Source: Papaver somniferum | Lineage: Eukaryota > Streptophyta > Magnoliopsida > Ranunculales > Papaveraceae | Assembly (NCBI RefSeq): GCF_003573695.1 | Contig: NW_020621936.1 | Coordinates: forward strand, 8,122,001-8,186,000 | DNA length: 64,000 nucleotides | Direction: 5' to 3' | Part shown: piece after piece, positions 11,204 to 21,866 of the stretch | How positions within the stretch are numbered: the first letter of the stretch is position 1 | How the letters are laid out: each line of letters starts with the position of its first letter | The notes under the pieces: generated by a model | The model's database searches: none | Seen by the model: only the letters and a program-made list of their open reading frames with translations | What the model was told of the DNA's origin: nothing | Made by a program: the position numbers and the translations under genes

Positions 11204-13639
11204 TGTTTATGGGTGAAAATTATTTCTGCCGGTTTTGGTAATTTGGGGTGTGTGGATGAGAAATGAATCTAAACCCTAAACAAATGCACTGCACGGGAGT
11301 GCTTGTGATTCGAGAAATCAATCTGTACAATTCTGGCCTAAACCAAGAAATGGCCGTTCCAAACTTGCTTCGGTCACAAAGTGAAGGAGATGGGGTTGAT
11401 CTTAGGGAGGGAAGCGAAGAATGTGTTGAGATTGTGGAGGTGTTGGCTATGAATGACTTGTATCAGAAAGTTGAACTGGCTTGCAGAATGTAAGCTATCA
11501 GTTCTGGTGTTTGGATACGGTTGTATCAACACTTGGTTTTCTGTCTTGTGTTGTCTTGGAAATAGGGAGGAGAACCTATTTATACAAGTCATTGAGCCTA
11601 ACCCACTTCTCTCATGGTAAGTGGAGAAAGTAGAGTGATGGAGTAATGGAGTTGCGTGTGTTAGTGTCACACGATCAGTCTTGCCCACTTCTCCCATCAT
11701 CACTAACCGTCCATGTCTTCCTGACATGTTCTTGTGATGGCGCGTTGTGCACTGCACGCTGTAAACCGCCAGACCAATACCCCAGTAAGTATCCCCCAGT
11801 TTGTGACATGTTTGATGCCTCGAATATGTGGATCTTGGGACCCACAAAAAGTAGCATGTGATGCTAGATTAAATAACTAAGTTATTTAGGAAGTCGATAC
11901 TTGTGAAGTATCGTGTGTATTTTATGCAGGTAATGCATCGAATATATTCAGCATGTGTGAAGCATCGCTTTTTTAAGGCTTAACGGAGTAAGTCGCGGAT
12001 TAAGCATCTTAAAATAGCATCACGTCCAGCCATCTTCAAGTGATCGTTTGGAGGATGTACAGGTAAGTCCTGACTTGGCCGATCACTTTGTGTGGAAGAG
12101 TGGTGGACGGTGATCGTGGTGATGCCTCACTGGTTGCCTAACTCTTGTCTTAGGCTGTCCGTTCAAGCTAGTGAAGTTGGACGGACGAGATGGATTGCGA
12201 CCCACATCTGCGACCGTCAGATTAGGGTTTAGGAGGTGCTCGAACACCAACCTTTAGCTTGGTCGACTCCAAGCATGGGACACGTTTTTGGCAGGGCCGA
12301 TTGGGCATGCGTGTAGACGACATGCTGGTGTAGGTGTCTGTACCTCACTTTCCCATGAAGATGTGATCTAAGCCACTCAATTTTTCCGGCAAAGTTGAGT
12401 GGTCGAGATCGATTTGCAGTTGAAAACCCGTGGCCATGCCTAGTTTGGGCGCACGAATCGAGACGACCAACCATAGTTGGTCTTGACCGATTAGTCATGT
12501 ATGTTGGAGGGCCCACTGTGATTGTGTTGACATGCTCTGGGTCCCTTTGAATCTACATCTACACCCTCCATCTATGCCTGCGAAGATGGATGGTTGAGAC
12601 TGATTTGCGACACATGTGATGTGCCGCAAACCCTAATTAGGGTTTCACGTCCACGCTTCTTTGGATGGACGAATTTGCAAGCCACGCTTCTCTTTTGGGG
12701 AGGCCTACCATGTGGGGCCACGTTGGGCCGGTTGTGAACACGCCAATACCTGTCTGGTGGCTATGGGTCCGATCTAAGCCATCCAATCATGCCGGTGAAG
12801 TTGGATGGTCGTGATCAATTTGGGACCTTTACTGGAATTTCCTGCGACCCTTTAAGCTTTCACGTCGGCCCAACTTCAGGCAACCATACATGGTTCTGTA
12901 GCTAGGTCAGGGGGGATCGATTATGCAGGCGTGAAGTGGCCCGTCGGTGTGCAGGACAACGCTTGTCCATCCGGCCATGTGACAATCTATGTCGTCCAAC
13001 CATGCTGGTGATGTTGGACGGAAGTGATGATTTTGAGACTGTCATAGGAGACCTTGTTCGCACGTCTCCTCCAAGCCGCTCGATACCATCCTGGACATCC
13101 AACTTTAGCTGGTGTTCGGTGGTAGTTTGGGAGGCATGGTAGGTATTTGACCGACCAGGGCATAGACGGGACCGCTGGTGGTAATTAAAGTGGTAGCCTG
13201 CTCTGCTGAGGATCGTCTAGGCTGGTTAAATCATGTGGCCAACTTGCGTGGTCGTGATTATTTCTAAGACTGACGTAGACAGTCCAGATGCTCGATCGGG
13301 CTAGTATAACACCGAGAGTTGTTGCCTGTACGGGTATTTCTTGTATGCCTCATTAGTGACACTTGGAGATTCGTGTTGCTCTGCTGAGAGCAACACTCAG
13401 TCGTCATGCCGCACCAATAATGAGAGTGGCATAAGAAATACAAGGCTGGTCATGCATTAATTGATAATGCTATAAATTTATAGGGTATACATGGGATTGT
13501 TGCTAATGCTCCATTCTAGGTAAATTAGCGAAGTGAAGAAGTATTCACCATTTTATTAGTGGATTTATCCTTTGCAGGATGTTAACGCATAATTTTGGCC
13601 TTTACAATTTTAGCCCTGAACTAAAATCCACCATCAACA
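11204..13639 (-). repeat. 5' LTR of element A
   Basis: A 2436-bp LTR from TGTTTATGGG to CCATCAACA on the plus strand, matching 4710-7139. On the element strand it begins TGTTGATGG and ends CCCATAAACA. Confidence 0.93.
11576..11584 (-). promoter_or_regulatory. TATA box in 5' LTR of A
   Basis: The minus strand reads TATAAATAG, at the same LTR position as 5081-5089. This is the copy that would drive element transcription. Confidence 0.65.
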
Positions 13640-13644
13640 GATAC
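13640..13644. repeat. Target-site duplication of element A (right), GATAC
   Basis: Follows the LTR end CCATCAACA and pairs with GATAT at 4705-4709 (one mismatch). Confidence 0.65.
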
Positions 13645-15179
13645 CTAAATGTGAAAGTATTGAAAGTTAGACCTACAATTGAAGTGATCTCCGACATTAA
13701 GCATACATTAATGGCAAAAATCCTAGAATTTAAGTGACAAAGACCATAAGCTGCTAACAAGTTGTTGTTGATGGCTGAAAAGATGAAGAGCGCGTCTAAC
13801 GGGTGTTTGGAAACCAAAATATCCTGGTTTCTAAACTAAGTTTATTGTGATACTAAATATGCAACTAATTGATTTGGAAATTCTGGTGAAAAGGGGGTTT
13901 CAAAACTACTAAATAAATATTATTTTCTTTGTATTTCTTATGCATCAAGACTTATCTTTTTAAGAAGGCTCAAGGACCAAGGCCAAAACAGGGAATTCAA
14001 AATATCAACAAGGGAGATAAGGAGAGAAGCTAGTAGCATGGAGATTAAAGTTTACCTCTAAGATGAGAAAACCTTTGTATTTTGTAAAGTCTTTTTTTCC
14101 CCTTATAATTTTCAAGGCTTTGCCCATGAGTAGGTATTCTTGTGATTAAGGATGAATTAGATGTTCTGACAATAAAATTTTATTTGTATATAATTTTTTT
14201 TTATTCATGTGTTCTCGATTGTGTCTATTGTGTTCAATTATTCATGAATATTGTTAGATTGTTTAAGATGCTGATTAAATTAATATACCACGACTTCTAA
14301 AATAAGTAGGGAGTTTGGCGATATGAGTAAGAAGATAAATTTTAAATAAGATATGATTTACAAACATGTCCTCTAAGTTTTATTTTGCTTAAGAAAAATC
14401 TCTTGTACTCCATGTAAAAGAAGATCTTTCTCATTTTATAGGTTAAGAAGATGGTGATTCAAGATGGCATATGAAAAGAATGAAAGAGAAGATAGAATAG
14501 GAGAAGAAAATTTTCTTGTTTAAGTTTATAGATTTTTTTTTAAATATAATTCACACTTTAGTTCCATTAATTTTCACAAATTAAATAATCATTATACATA
14601 GATACAATTAAACAAATTCACCCTAAATTATAGTTCTGTAGATGCAATTATTAAGAATTTGAAGTTCTTAAAAATCATACAGAGCCGTCTCCGAGCTGAA
14701 CGTTTTTACTATTACTAAGACATATATAATAACAAGTGATCTGCAATATCAATGATTTCTTTATGCTAGGATATGATGACGAAGTAGATAATGGTTTGGA
14801 TTACCAGAACAATGTGAAGGAAAATCATCAACAATACTAAAAAAAAAAAAACCCGAACTCACTTGACAAAATCCAGATTTTCCCCATGTAACACTAGCGA
14901 GCTAACAAATGATGGTTGATTTCGCATCGATTTTGACAGAAAATATATATGTCTAAACTAACATTAACATTACCAAAGAATGAGTTATTTGCAATTAACA
15001 TTTTTATGATAGTTGTTCCCAAGTCAGGGATGCGATCTCTCTTCACGATGGAGATTTATCAAGTAAGTTATTAGGTCTAGCAGTTAATGATATCTTTCTA
15101 CAATGGAAGAAGAGGAAGACAATAATTAACAAGAGTGTTGTTAGTGAGTTTTTACCGCATGGTAAAATTATCTCTAGTA
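13645..15179. other. Non-coding AT-rich stretch
   Basis: No ORF with recognisable content, no paired terminal repeats and no RNA gene seen. There are A- or T-rich tracts near 14195, 14530 and 14841. Confidence 0.6.
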
Positions 15180-17330
15180 CCATATAAGAAATATACAGTT
15201 CGGTTAGGAAAATAGACTTGTGAAAAACCCTAGTCTAGGTAACCGAACATCACCTTTTGAAGAACACACGAAGAGTAGTTCGGTTAGGAGAATTATTTTT
15301 CTCCCAACCGAACCTTGTGTGTGTTAAGCATTATACGTTGTTCATTTAAGTCGATTGATCATACCTCCAAACCGAACTCTGAGTTGTATACAATATCTCA
15401 TGGTTCAACGACCTATAAATTTTGTTCTCCTAGCCGAACTATAAGTTGTAAACAATATTTTAGCGTTCGAAGACCTATAAATTTTGTTTTCCTAATAGAT
15501 CCTGCATTTTTTTTTAGAAACTACCCATGGCAACGGCACACTGGGCAACAATTTTATTAAAATAAAAATAAAAAGAAAGAGGGGGAATAGGCCTTACCTC
15601 CAACAAGAAAAAGAAGAAAAATAAAAAGAAAAATAAAACAATTACATATTACATATTACGAAAACGGTACAACGGTAAAATAGAGTTATCTATGAGAAGC
15701 TTTCGTCTTGTGAAATATGGAGGCTCAATCCACCAATGAGACTCAACCAGAGCACCGTGCTTGGCCGAAAGGTCTGCCACCGAGTTACCTTCACGGTATA
15801 TGAGTGAAAACAAATTGAATTGAAGATGCAAATATCAAGCAATTGCTCCAAAGGGTAGATAGCGTCCAAGGGACCAAATCTGGATTCTTGATAGCCTGTA
15901 AGACAAAGGTAGAGTCGCATTCAAGCCAGAGTCTTTGTATTCTCTTTGCCCAGTCCAAACAGATAGCATAAATTTCTCCCCAAAGCTCAGCACAAGAAGA
16001 ATTATTAAAACCCAAGTTCTGAGCTAAGTAGCCTTTAGCCAAACCATGAGAGTCGCGAAACACCACCCCCACATCCAAAAGGACCTGGATTACCAATAGA
16101 GCATCCATCTATGTTGGCTTTAATCCAACCAGGAAGAGGAGATTACCATTTCACCGAGATAGCTTTTGGCATCTTAGGAGGTAGACTCTTAATGCCCAGG
16201 AAATCAAGAATGATCTTGTCTGCAGAAGTATTAAAGGAGAAACCACCACTATGCCTACTCGACTTAACAATTAGGTTTTTCAGATGAGTAATGGCTTGAT
16301 TGGAGGAAATAAGGTAGTGCTCAAACCTGAGTTTATTTCTACAAAACCAAATGAGCCAAAGACATCTTACCACAGCTATCCAAAGAAGATTTTTAGTTTG
16401 AGGGCATCCCACGAAAATTCTAGTAGAGGTAAATAATAAGATGACAGTTGTACAATCCAGCTGATGTCTGAACACCTGCATAATCTATCTCCAAAGAGAG
16501 TTAGCAAATACACAATCAAATAATAGATGAGACTGAGTTTCACTGCAACAAGGAGAGGGACATAAGTTGCAGCAGTTCGCTGCATCAACTCCTTGTGTCT
16601 TCACATTATCATCAGTAGCAGTTCTGTTGTGCATTAGCTTCCAAGCAATGCAGGCACGTCTAGGAGGAACTTTTATAGCCCACAAAAAAATCCCTGAAAT
16701 CCAGATTTTCAGTAGCTCTAGGCCTGTGATAATCATAGGTATCCTTCATTGTGATACAACCAGACTTACTCGCAGTCCACACTTGTTTATCTTCTTTGTG
16801 AGAGGAAAAAGGGGTCTCCCTTATCAACTGTTGCATACGACCCTCCAACTCAGGCATGTACGAAGGTAAATACCACTCTCTGCAAGTCGTAAACAATATC
16901 TTTGGTTCGACTAACTGCAAATTTTGTTGAAAATGTCGAACATGGACTTTTTGAAGAGTTCGGCAAGGCAAAGGTAGCTGAACTTAACGCTCGTCTTTTT
17001 CCGCTAATTTTAAACTGAAATTTCGGCTACAAAAATGGTGGACTCGACTATACCGAACATTACTTTGTAAACCCCGGAATAAAAGTTTCGGCTACCTCTC
17101 TTGGAAATCTAATTGCGAACAAAACAAATACCTATTAAAGCTAAGTTCGACCAATTGTGTCTTCATAAACCTTATCCGAATTACATTTACAGATAAGTTC
17201 AGCTACATGTTCTTCAGATCTGGTAGCTGAACGAGTTTGACCTAGCCGAAATCAAACTATAAAATTTATACTTTTTAGGAAATTTTGGCTAAATAAAGCA
17301 ACATAAAACTAAATTTGAAGCATGCCTGGG
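15180..17330. repeat. GTTCGG/CCGAAC motif-rich repeat block, split by a LINE
   Basis: GTTCGGTTAG and AACCGAAC occur as facing pairs (15198/15240 and 15275/15310), and TTCGG/CCGAA variants continue to about 17330. Two ~70-bp units (15364-15436 and 15437-15506) share 'CCGAACT-AGTTGTA-ACAATAT-T' and ACCTATAAATTTTGTTTTCC-type ends; a third diverged unit appears after the LINE at 16883-16945. The motif is the one arrayed in the DNA transposon at 21151-22296, so this block may be a relative. Its ends were not found. Confidence 0.5.
15507..16882 (-). pseudogene. 5'-truncated L1-type LINE (zinc finger and RNase H end)
   Basis: Broken minus-strand frames encode the C-terminal part of a plant L1 ORF2. 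First comes a zf-RVT region (about 16740-16490) with WxIKVPPRRACIAWKLMHN, CNLCPSPCCSETQSHLLFDC and LW. A linker follows with IWFCRNKLRFEHY (16360-16300). Then comes RNase H (about 16130-15740): IKANIDG and IGNPGP, VVFRDSHGL, SSCAELWGEIYAI, WLECDSTFVLQAI and REGNSVADLSA, so the four acidic positions D-E-D-D are all visible. A frameshift lies just after the first Asp. The T-run at 15508-15516 is the poly(A) tail read from the other strand. RT and endonuclease are absent, as usual for 5'-truncated LINEs. Confidence 0.85.
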
Positions 17331-18698
17331 TAATTTGAAGGTTCGGATTCCAAAAAAATAAATCCAAAAACTATTGTTCTCTTTCTTCTTCTTCTCTCTC
17401 AATAATTCTACTTCTAAAAGAAGACACTAATAATAATAATTTATGATTTAACTCATTAGTATAATCTACAAAAACTAAATTAACTAGCTTAACTTAATCA
17501 TTAGCTTAACTAAATAACAAAGAGCATTTTGGTTATCAAGCAAAATATATAGATAAGTGATGTTGCAACTTACTTCAAAAAGCAGTGGTATATTGGTACC
17601 CAAATAATGATTCTTATCGAAACTAACTCTCCAGGCCCATTGAATAACTCAACTTAATAGGGCTATCGCTAGTGTGGTCATTACGCCATACCCATATCAT
17701 TCAATGTAGGCCCATTGAATGGACACCACTCCATGATCACTACGCCATGCTTTACAGCAGGTGACATTCATCGTTAGATAATTATCATGCCGTGTGTTCT
17801 AAATTATTCTTGTTCAGTTGCTATTTTGCCTGATTGTCAAATTTGGGACCTATATATGTACTAGTATTGTTAGTTTTTGACGTAGGCAAATCATTTTTCC
17901 TCAATCACGTTACCCTCTTAAGCACCGATATTCGTAGGCTACTACAATCCCCATACTTTCCAACTCTTTATTACACAAGCAGAATTAGTTATAACAGCAA
18001 TGTCCCAATTTCGCTAGAAATTATCCTAGATAATCTAAGTTGCGGAGAAATTTCCCTAGTATTTTTCATATATATATACCTTGAGTGCTGGAACTTAACT
18101 GGCATGAAAAGGTCAGCTCAACTTTCATTTTGATTGGTAAATGGCAGTGATTTGATTGAGTTGCCGATGTAGAGCTAAATTTACAAGGTCGAATAGTCAG
18201 AAAGCCATCTGAAGGAGTATATTTTTGAAATATAACACTTGATGGGATGCCTTTTTAATGTTCTATCCCTGGCCATGTCGAATTTGAGATCAATGGGCCT
18301 ATAATATAAATTCGGAAAATGGGTTATTTGTCCAAATATTTTTAAAACATGGTTCTAATGGACGAATAAAAATTAGTATGAGTGAAATGGACACCAAAAA
18401 AATAGCAATAATGAAACTGGATTCATCTCGTCTTAAACTTTAAAAAGAGCGAGGATGAAACTGAATGCATCCTAATGTAAATTAAAAATAAGAAAAAATA
18501 TTTAAAAATGGGTAGGATGAAACTGTTTACATCCTGGCTATTTTTACATTCTCGTCCATTTGAACAATATCAAATTTTGCATGTCCTTTTCGCCCAGGAA
18601 TTGTAGTTATTGGGTTAATTGACCAATTTTGTGATATAAATACTCCCTGTGCTTTTAAACGATATGCGTGGTTTCATTAAGAACATGATTTAAGGTAA
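17331..18698. other. Non-coding stretch with a possible MITE-like relic
   Basis: No gene recognised; the 99-codon ORF at 17834-18133 lacks any domain. At about 18400-18550 GGATGAAACTG and CATCCT phrases recur, and GTCCATTTGAAC near 18550 faces AATGGAC phrases near 18357, suggesting an inverted-repeat transposon relic. ACTCCCTGTGC at 18642 resembles one Stowaway end, but no partner was found before the TRIM starts. Confidence 0.4.
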
Positions 18699-18703
18699 GA
18701 TAA
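18699..18703. repeat. Target-site duplication of TRIM (left), GATAA
   Basis: GATAA directly precedes the first LTR and is repeated exactly at 19745-19749. Confidence 0.9.
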
Positions 18704-18823
18704 TGTTAAAATCTGCGGGCATCCAACTCAAAACCAATTAACAATGAGTGGAGCGGCCCTTCCATATTATATTTTAAGTTAATTAAGCGGATTATAGCGA
18801 TGTGGGACTATTGCCCTTTCACA
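18704..18823 (-). repeat. TRIM LTR copy 1
   Basis: 120 bp; on the element strand it begins TGTGAAAGGGC and ends TTTTAACA. It is the outermost (3') LTR. Confidence 0.9.
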
Positions 18824-19066
18824 CGCCCCCTCACGTGTAAGGCCAGTCACTGGGCCTCACACGTGGACCTACGTACGAGTTACCAGTTCATCGGTAACAG
18901 GTGTACATAGGTGAGTGACTAAATCAGGGGGTAACACCTCGGCCAGTATCGACACTGGCCTACACCCCAGGTGTACAAGTGACAAAATCGGTTAAACACT
19001 TCGGCCAGTTACTCGGCCTACACCCGGCGTACGCAGATCTGGGTCTGGGGCTTAGCTCTGATACCA

Positions 19067-19182
19067 TGTTATAATACGGGCATCCAACACAAAACCAATT
19101 GGCGATGAGTGGAGAGGCCCTAAGGATTATAAATCGCAGGATCTTAGGTTGCCCAGACAATGTGGGACTAATAATCTCAACA
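19067..19182 (-). repeat. TRIM LTR copy 2 (most diverged)
   Basis: 116 bp. It shares the GGGCATCCAACACAAAACCA block and TGTGGGACTA but differs in its middle, so it may belong to a related subfamily. Confidence 0.85.
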
Positions 19183-19292
19183 CGCCCACTCACGTGTTAC
19201 CTCATTGGGTCTAACACATGGACAATTAAATCGGGTGGCGCGGAATAAAGGCGCGGTCAAAGACTCGTCGCAAATAGCCTGCTCTGATACCA

Positions 19293-19411
19293 TGTTAAAT
19301 TCTGCGGGCATCCAACTCAAAACCAATTGGAAATGAGTGGAGAGGCCCTTCCATATTATATTTAAGTTCATTAAGCGGATTATAGCGATGTGGGACTATT
19401 GTCCTTTCACA
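19293..19411 (-). repeat. TRIM LTR copy 3
   Basis: 119 bp, close to copies 1 and 4. The primer-binding site TGGTATCAGAGC (minus) abuts its left end at 19281-19292. Confidence 0.9.
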
Positions 19412-19624
19412 CCCACGTGTAAGGCCAGTCATTCGGCCTAACACATGGACCTACGCACGTGTGGGTCATGGGTGTGCAGGTGACATTAGGTCACGGTCCA
19501 CCCTACGTACAGGTCATACGAGTGACCAGTCATTCGGTCACGGGTGCACATGTGAACCATTCATTCGGTCACGGTGGCCACTAATTCGGCCTACACCCCA
19601 CGTACGGGCCTAGCTCTGATACCA

Positions 19625-19744
19625 TGTTAAAGTCTGCAGGCATCCAACTCAAAACCAATTGACAATGAGTGGAGCGGACCTTCCATATTATATTTTAAGT
19701 TCATTACGCGGAAACTAGTGATGTGGAACTATTGTCCTTTCACA
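19625..19744 (-). repeat. TRIM LTR copy 4 (5' LTR)
   Basis: 120 bp, next to the TSD. The primer-binding site lies at 19613-19624. Confidence 0.9.
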
Positions 19745-19747
19745 GAT

Positions 19748-19794
19748 AACTATTGCACTTACAAATAAAAAAAAAAAAAACTATTGCACTTACA
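19748..19794 (+). repeat. A-tract between 16-bp direct repeats
   Basis: AACTATTGCACTTACA occurs at 19748-19763 and again at 19779-19794, with only an A-rich tract between them. That is the footprint of LINE-type target-primed insertion in which little but the poly(A) tail was copied. Slippage duplication is the alternative. Confidence 0.6.
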
Positions 19795-21142
19795 GTAAAG
19801 AGTAAGAAAAGGAAGATCTTCATTTTCCAAAATTAAAAAAAAGAGAGTATAAAACTAAGAAAAAGATTTCATATTAGTAATGTATGGATGGTGCATGCTA
19901 GCTAGCAGCCGGCTGCCACCCAGCAGTAATTAAACCAGACAAGTAGTGCGTTGCACGTCGACGATGCTATTTTTCTACTTTCCAAATAATTTGGTGATAA
20001 TTCGGCACCATATTTTTTTATTTAAAATTTACCCGTTGTTTGTAATTAAGAATCAATCATTTGTTTTGTTTTTTTCTTGTAGATTTTTTCAATTTTTTTT
20101 TCTAAGTTATGTCTAATTTTAAGCTATGTCTAACTTTTAAGGAGAAAACATATAAGATTTGGAGGCATATAAAAAAATTGAAAAACAAAAATTTGATATC
20201 ATTATTTGTGCTCATTGTGTAGCTAATTTAAAAGGGCTTTTCAAATATATAAAATTTACAAAAATCCGACATATAGTTTAAAAGATATGAGATTTTTAAA
20301 TATATAAAAAGTGCATTTACTTTTATGTCCTTGTAAACATTCTTTATACCACTTCTTTAAAATCTAACGGCTGATAAGAAAGAAGAAGTCTAATGATCTA
20401 ACAGACAATAGCAATAGTTCGGACGGAATTTTATTTGTGAAATCTATTTACTGCCTACACATGGAAGTGGATTATGAGTGTTCAAAAACATTATGTACTT
20501 GTTGAAAAAATCAATCAAATCTTGCTGATAAGATCACATCTTCTAATCAAATATGCTTGGTCACATCATTTCAAAAGTATGTCATCCGCGTTGGCGGGGA
20601 AGATTTAGAATCTAGTGTTTATGGTTTGTGATGTACGAGTAAAATACATGATATTAATATTACCATCACTTTATATCCTTTCTAATAGTAAAAGATCTTT
20701 AAGATCCAGTGGACTGAGTGGACATATAGCATGCCAAGAGCAGTACATAGTGGATATGATCGGCCGCGCGCCGTCCTCCCCCAGTCGCTACGAGTCCATA
20801 CTGCGCTGCCCATTTTTATGGGAAGAAGTACAGAACATAGGAGGTTTTGAACCATAAACTGCTGCAGGTATTTTCGCTACTAAATTTAATCCTTCTTCCT
20901 TAGAGAAAGGGAGAGAAGAGAAGAAGATCTCCTAGATAACTTATCAAGGGGAAGAAGATTAACGGGCCCCACATACCGACTGCAACAACCTCCATTTGGC
21001 AGTATACTCAGAAATTAGAATCTTTAAAGCCTTGTCGCCAGCACAGTACTGTCCAACCTAAAATGCTGATTGCTGCCCGTCTGCTGATATTTCAGTTTGA
21101 TAGGCCTTATCCGTTTCACATTGAGATCACAGACATGCCATA
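19795..21142. other. Non-coding stretch
   Basis: No domain-bearing ORF. A GC-rich island (GATCGGCCGCGCGCCGTCC) at 20758-20776 stands out in AT-rich sequence and lies in an 80-codon ORF (20615-20857) of unknown nature. GAGAGAAGAGAAGAAGA purine-rich sequence is near 20910. Confidence 0.45.
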
Positions 21143-21150
21143 AATTTCTA
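21143..21150. repeat. 8-bp target-site duplication (left), AATTTCTA
   Basis: An exact copy lies at 22297-22304, on the outside of the inverted terminal repeats. Confidence 0.85.
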
Positions 21151-21459
21151 GAACCATTTTTCAGGGACCATGGTTTTATCGGAGGACCATGATCTTATTA
21201 GGCCAACCTCCCTATACTTATAAGGGATGTCCTAAAGTTAGATAAGTACACATTTATCCTTTACTTTAATTTAAATTAAAACTAACCTAATAACTATATA
21301 AATCTAATCATATATATCTAATCTAAATGAATCTATTAACCAAAATCAAAATCAAAATCAAAAACAAAAATAGGGGGAATCTAAATTTTTTAGTTTTGAA
21401 AAAAAAAATTATCCTCTTCTTCTTCTCTCTTTGCTTGACGTTCCTCGTTCGATTGAAAA

Positions 21460-21663
21460 ATGAGTATTAACCATCAAAATGAGTTGAAAATGGAAGTTGC
21501 AGAGAGAAGTTCGGCTAGGAATTATGTGAAAAACTTTGTCGAACTAACCGAACCTAATGGAAATGATGAACATGAAGAACAGTTTGGCTATTTCGCAAAA
21601 AAAAATTCTGAACCGAACCTTAGTTCGGTTATGTCGCAAAAAACATTTCCCAACCGAACCTAA
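21460..21663 (+). CDS. Short ORF inside the DNA transposon, function unknown
   Basis: A 67-codon ORF beginning MSINHQNELKMEVAERS, preceded by a CT-rich leader (about 21413-21430) like a plant 5' UTR. Its second half is encoded by hairpin-array sequence. I do not recognise it. It may be a captured host 5' exon or chance; coding status is doubtful. Confidence 0.2.
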   Translation: MSINHQNELKMEVAERSSARNYVKNFVELTEPNGNDEHEEQFGYFAKKNSEPNLSSVMSQKTFPNRT

Positions 21664-21866
21664 TAGTTCGGTTAGTAGCAAAAAAACATTTCCCAACCGA
21701 ACCTTAGTTCGGTAAGTTGCAAAAACATTTCCCAACCGAACCCTAATAGTTCGGTTAGTTGCAAAAAATATTTCCCAACCGAACTTTACGTCGCAAAAAA
21801 TGTTTCTTAACCGAACTTTAAGTTCGGTTTGATCGTAAAAAGTTTTAAATTTTTTTATAACCGAAC
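21611..21866. repeat. Array of GTTCGGTT/AACCGAAC hairpin units, 42-43 bp period
   Basis: GTTCGGTT occurs at 21623, 21666, 21749 and 21822 (GTTCGGTA at 21707). Each is followed some 20-29 bases later by its complement AACCGAAC (21652, 21695, 21734, 21777, 21809, 21859). The spacers are (A)n and CATTTCCC. Transcription through this would give a row of short stem-loops. Confidence 0.85.

Larger units (their letters stand above)
4710..13639 (-). mobile_element. Tat-type Ty3/gypsy retrotransposon A, degraded
   Basis: Two long direct repeats (4710-7139 and 11204-13639) flank a 4.06-kb interior whose pol fragments read on the minus strand. Termini on the element strand are TGTTGATGG at the 5' end and CCCATAAACA at the 3' end, the same as in elements B and C. 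The order on the minus strand is 5' LTR (right), primer-binding site, gag remnant, protease remnant, partial RT, unrelated or repeat-filled sequence, polypurine tract, 3' LTR (left). RT stops before its catalytic YxDD box, and RNase H and integrase are missing. The copy cannot be autonomous. The LTRs look highly similar by eye, so the insertion is fairly recent. Confidence 0.92.
18704..19744 (-). mobile_element. Multi-unit TRIM retrotransposon (four LTRs, three interiors)
   Basis: Four ~120-bp direct repeats (18704-18823, 19067-19182, 19293-19411, 19625-19744) start TGTTA(A/T)A and carry GGGCATCCAAC(T/A)CAAAACCAAT. Three end CTTTCACA; the second ends ATCTCAACA. Before the second, third and fourth repeats the plus strand has GCTCTGATACCA, the complement of TGGTATCAGAGC, the initiator-Met tRNA primer site. 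A purine-rich tract borders the other side (minus strand GAGGGGGCG next to 18823). This is the layout of a Terminal-repeat Retrotransposon In Miniature on the minus strand, with no coding capacity, interiors of 243, 110 and 213 bp, and one exact 5-bp TSD outside the whole array. It therefore entered, or grew, as one unit and depends on other elements' enzymes. Confidence 0.93.

Noticed and set aside
15027..15045. GGGATGCGATCTCTC as part of a 5S rRNA or Cassandra TRIM
   Set aside because: Only a short resemblance; the rest of the 5S sequence and internal promoter boxes are absent.
18639..18703. ACTCCCTGTGCTTTTAAACG as one end of a Stowaway MITE interrupted by the TRIM
   Set aside because: No complementary end is recognisable after the TRIM (19750-20100), so one-ended similarity is not enough.
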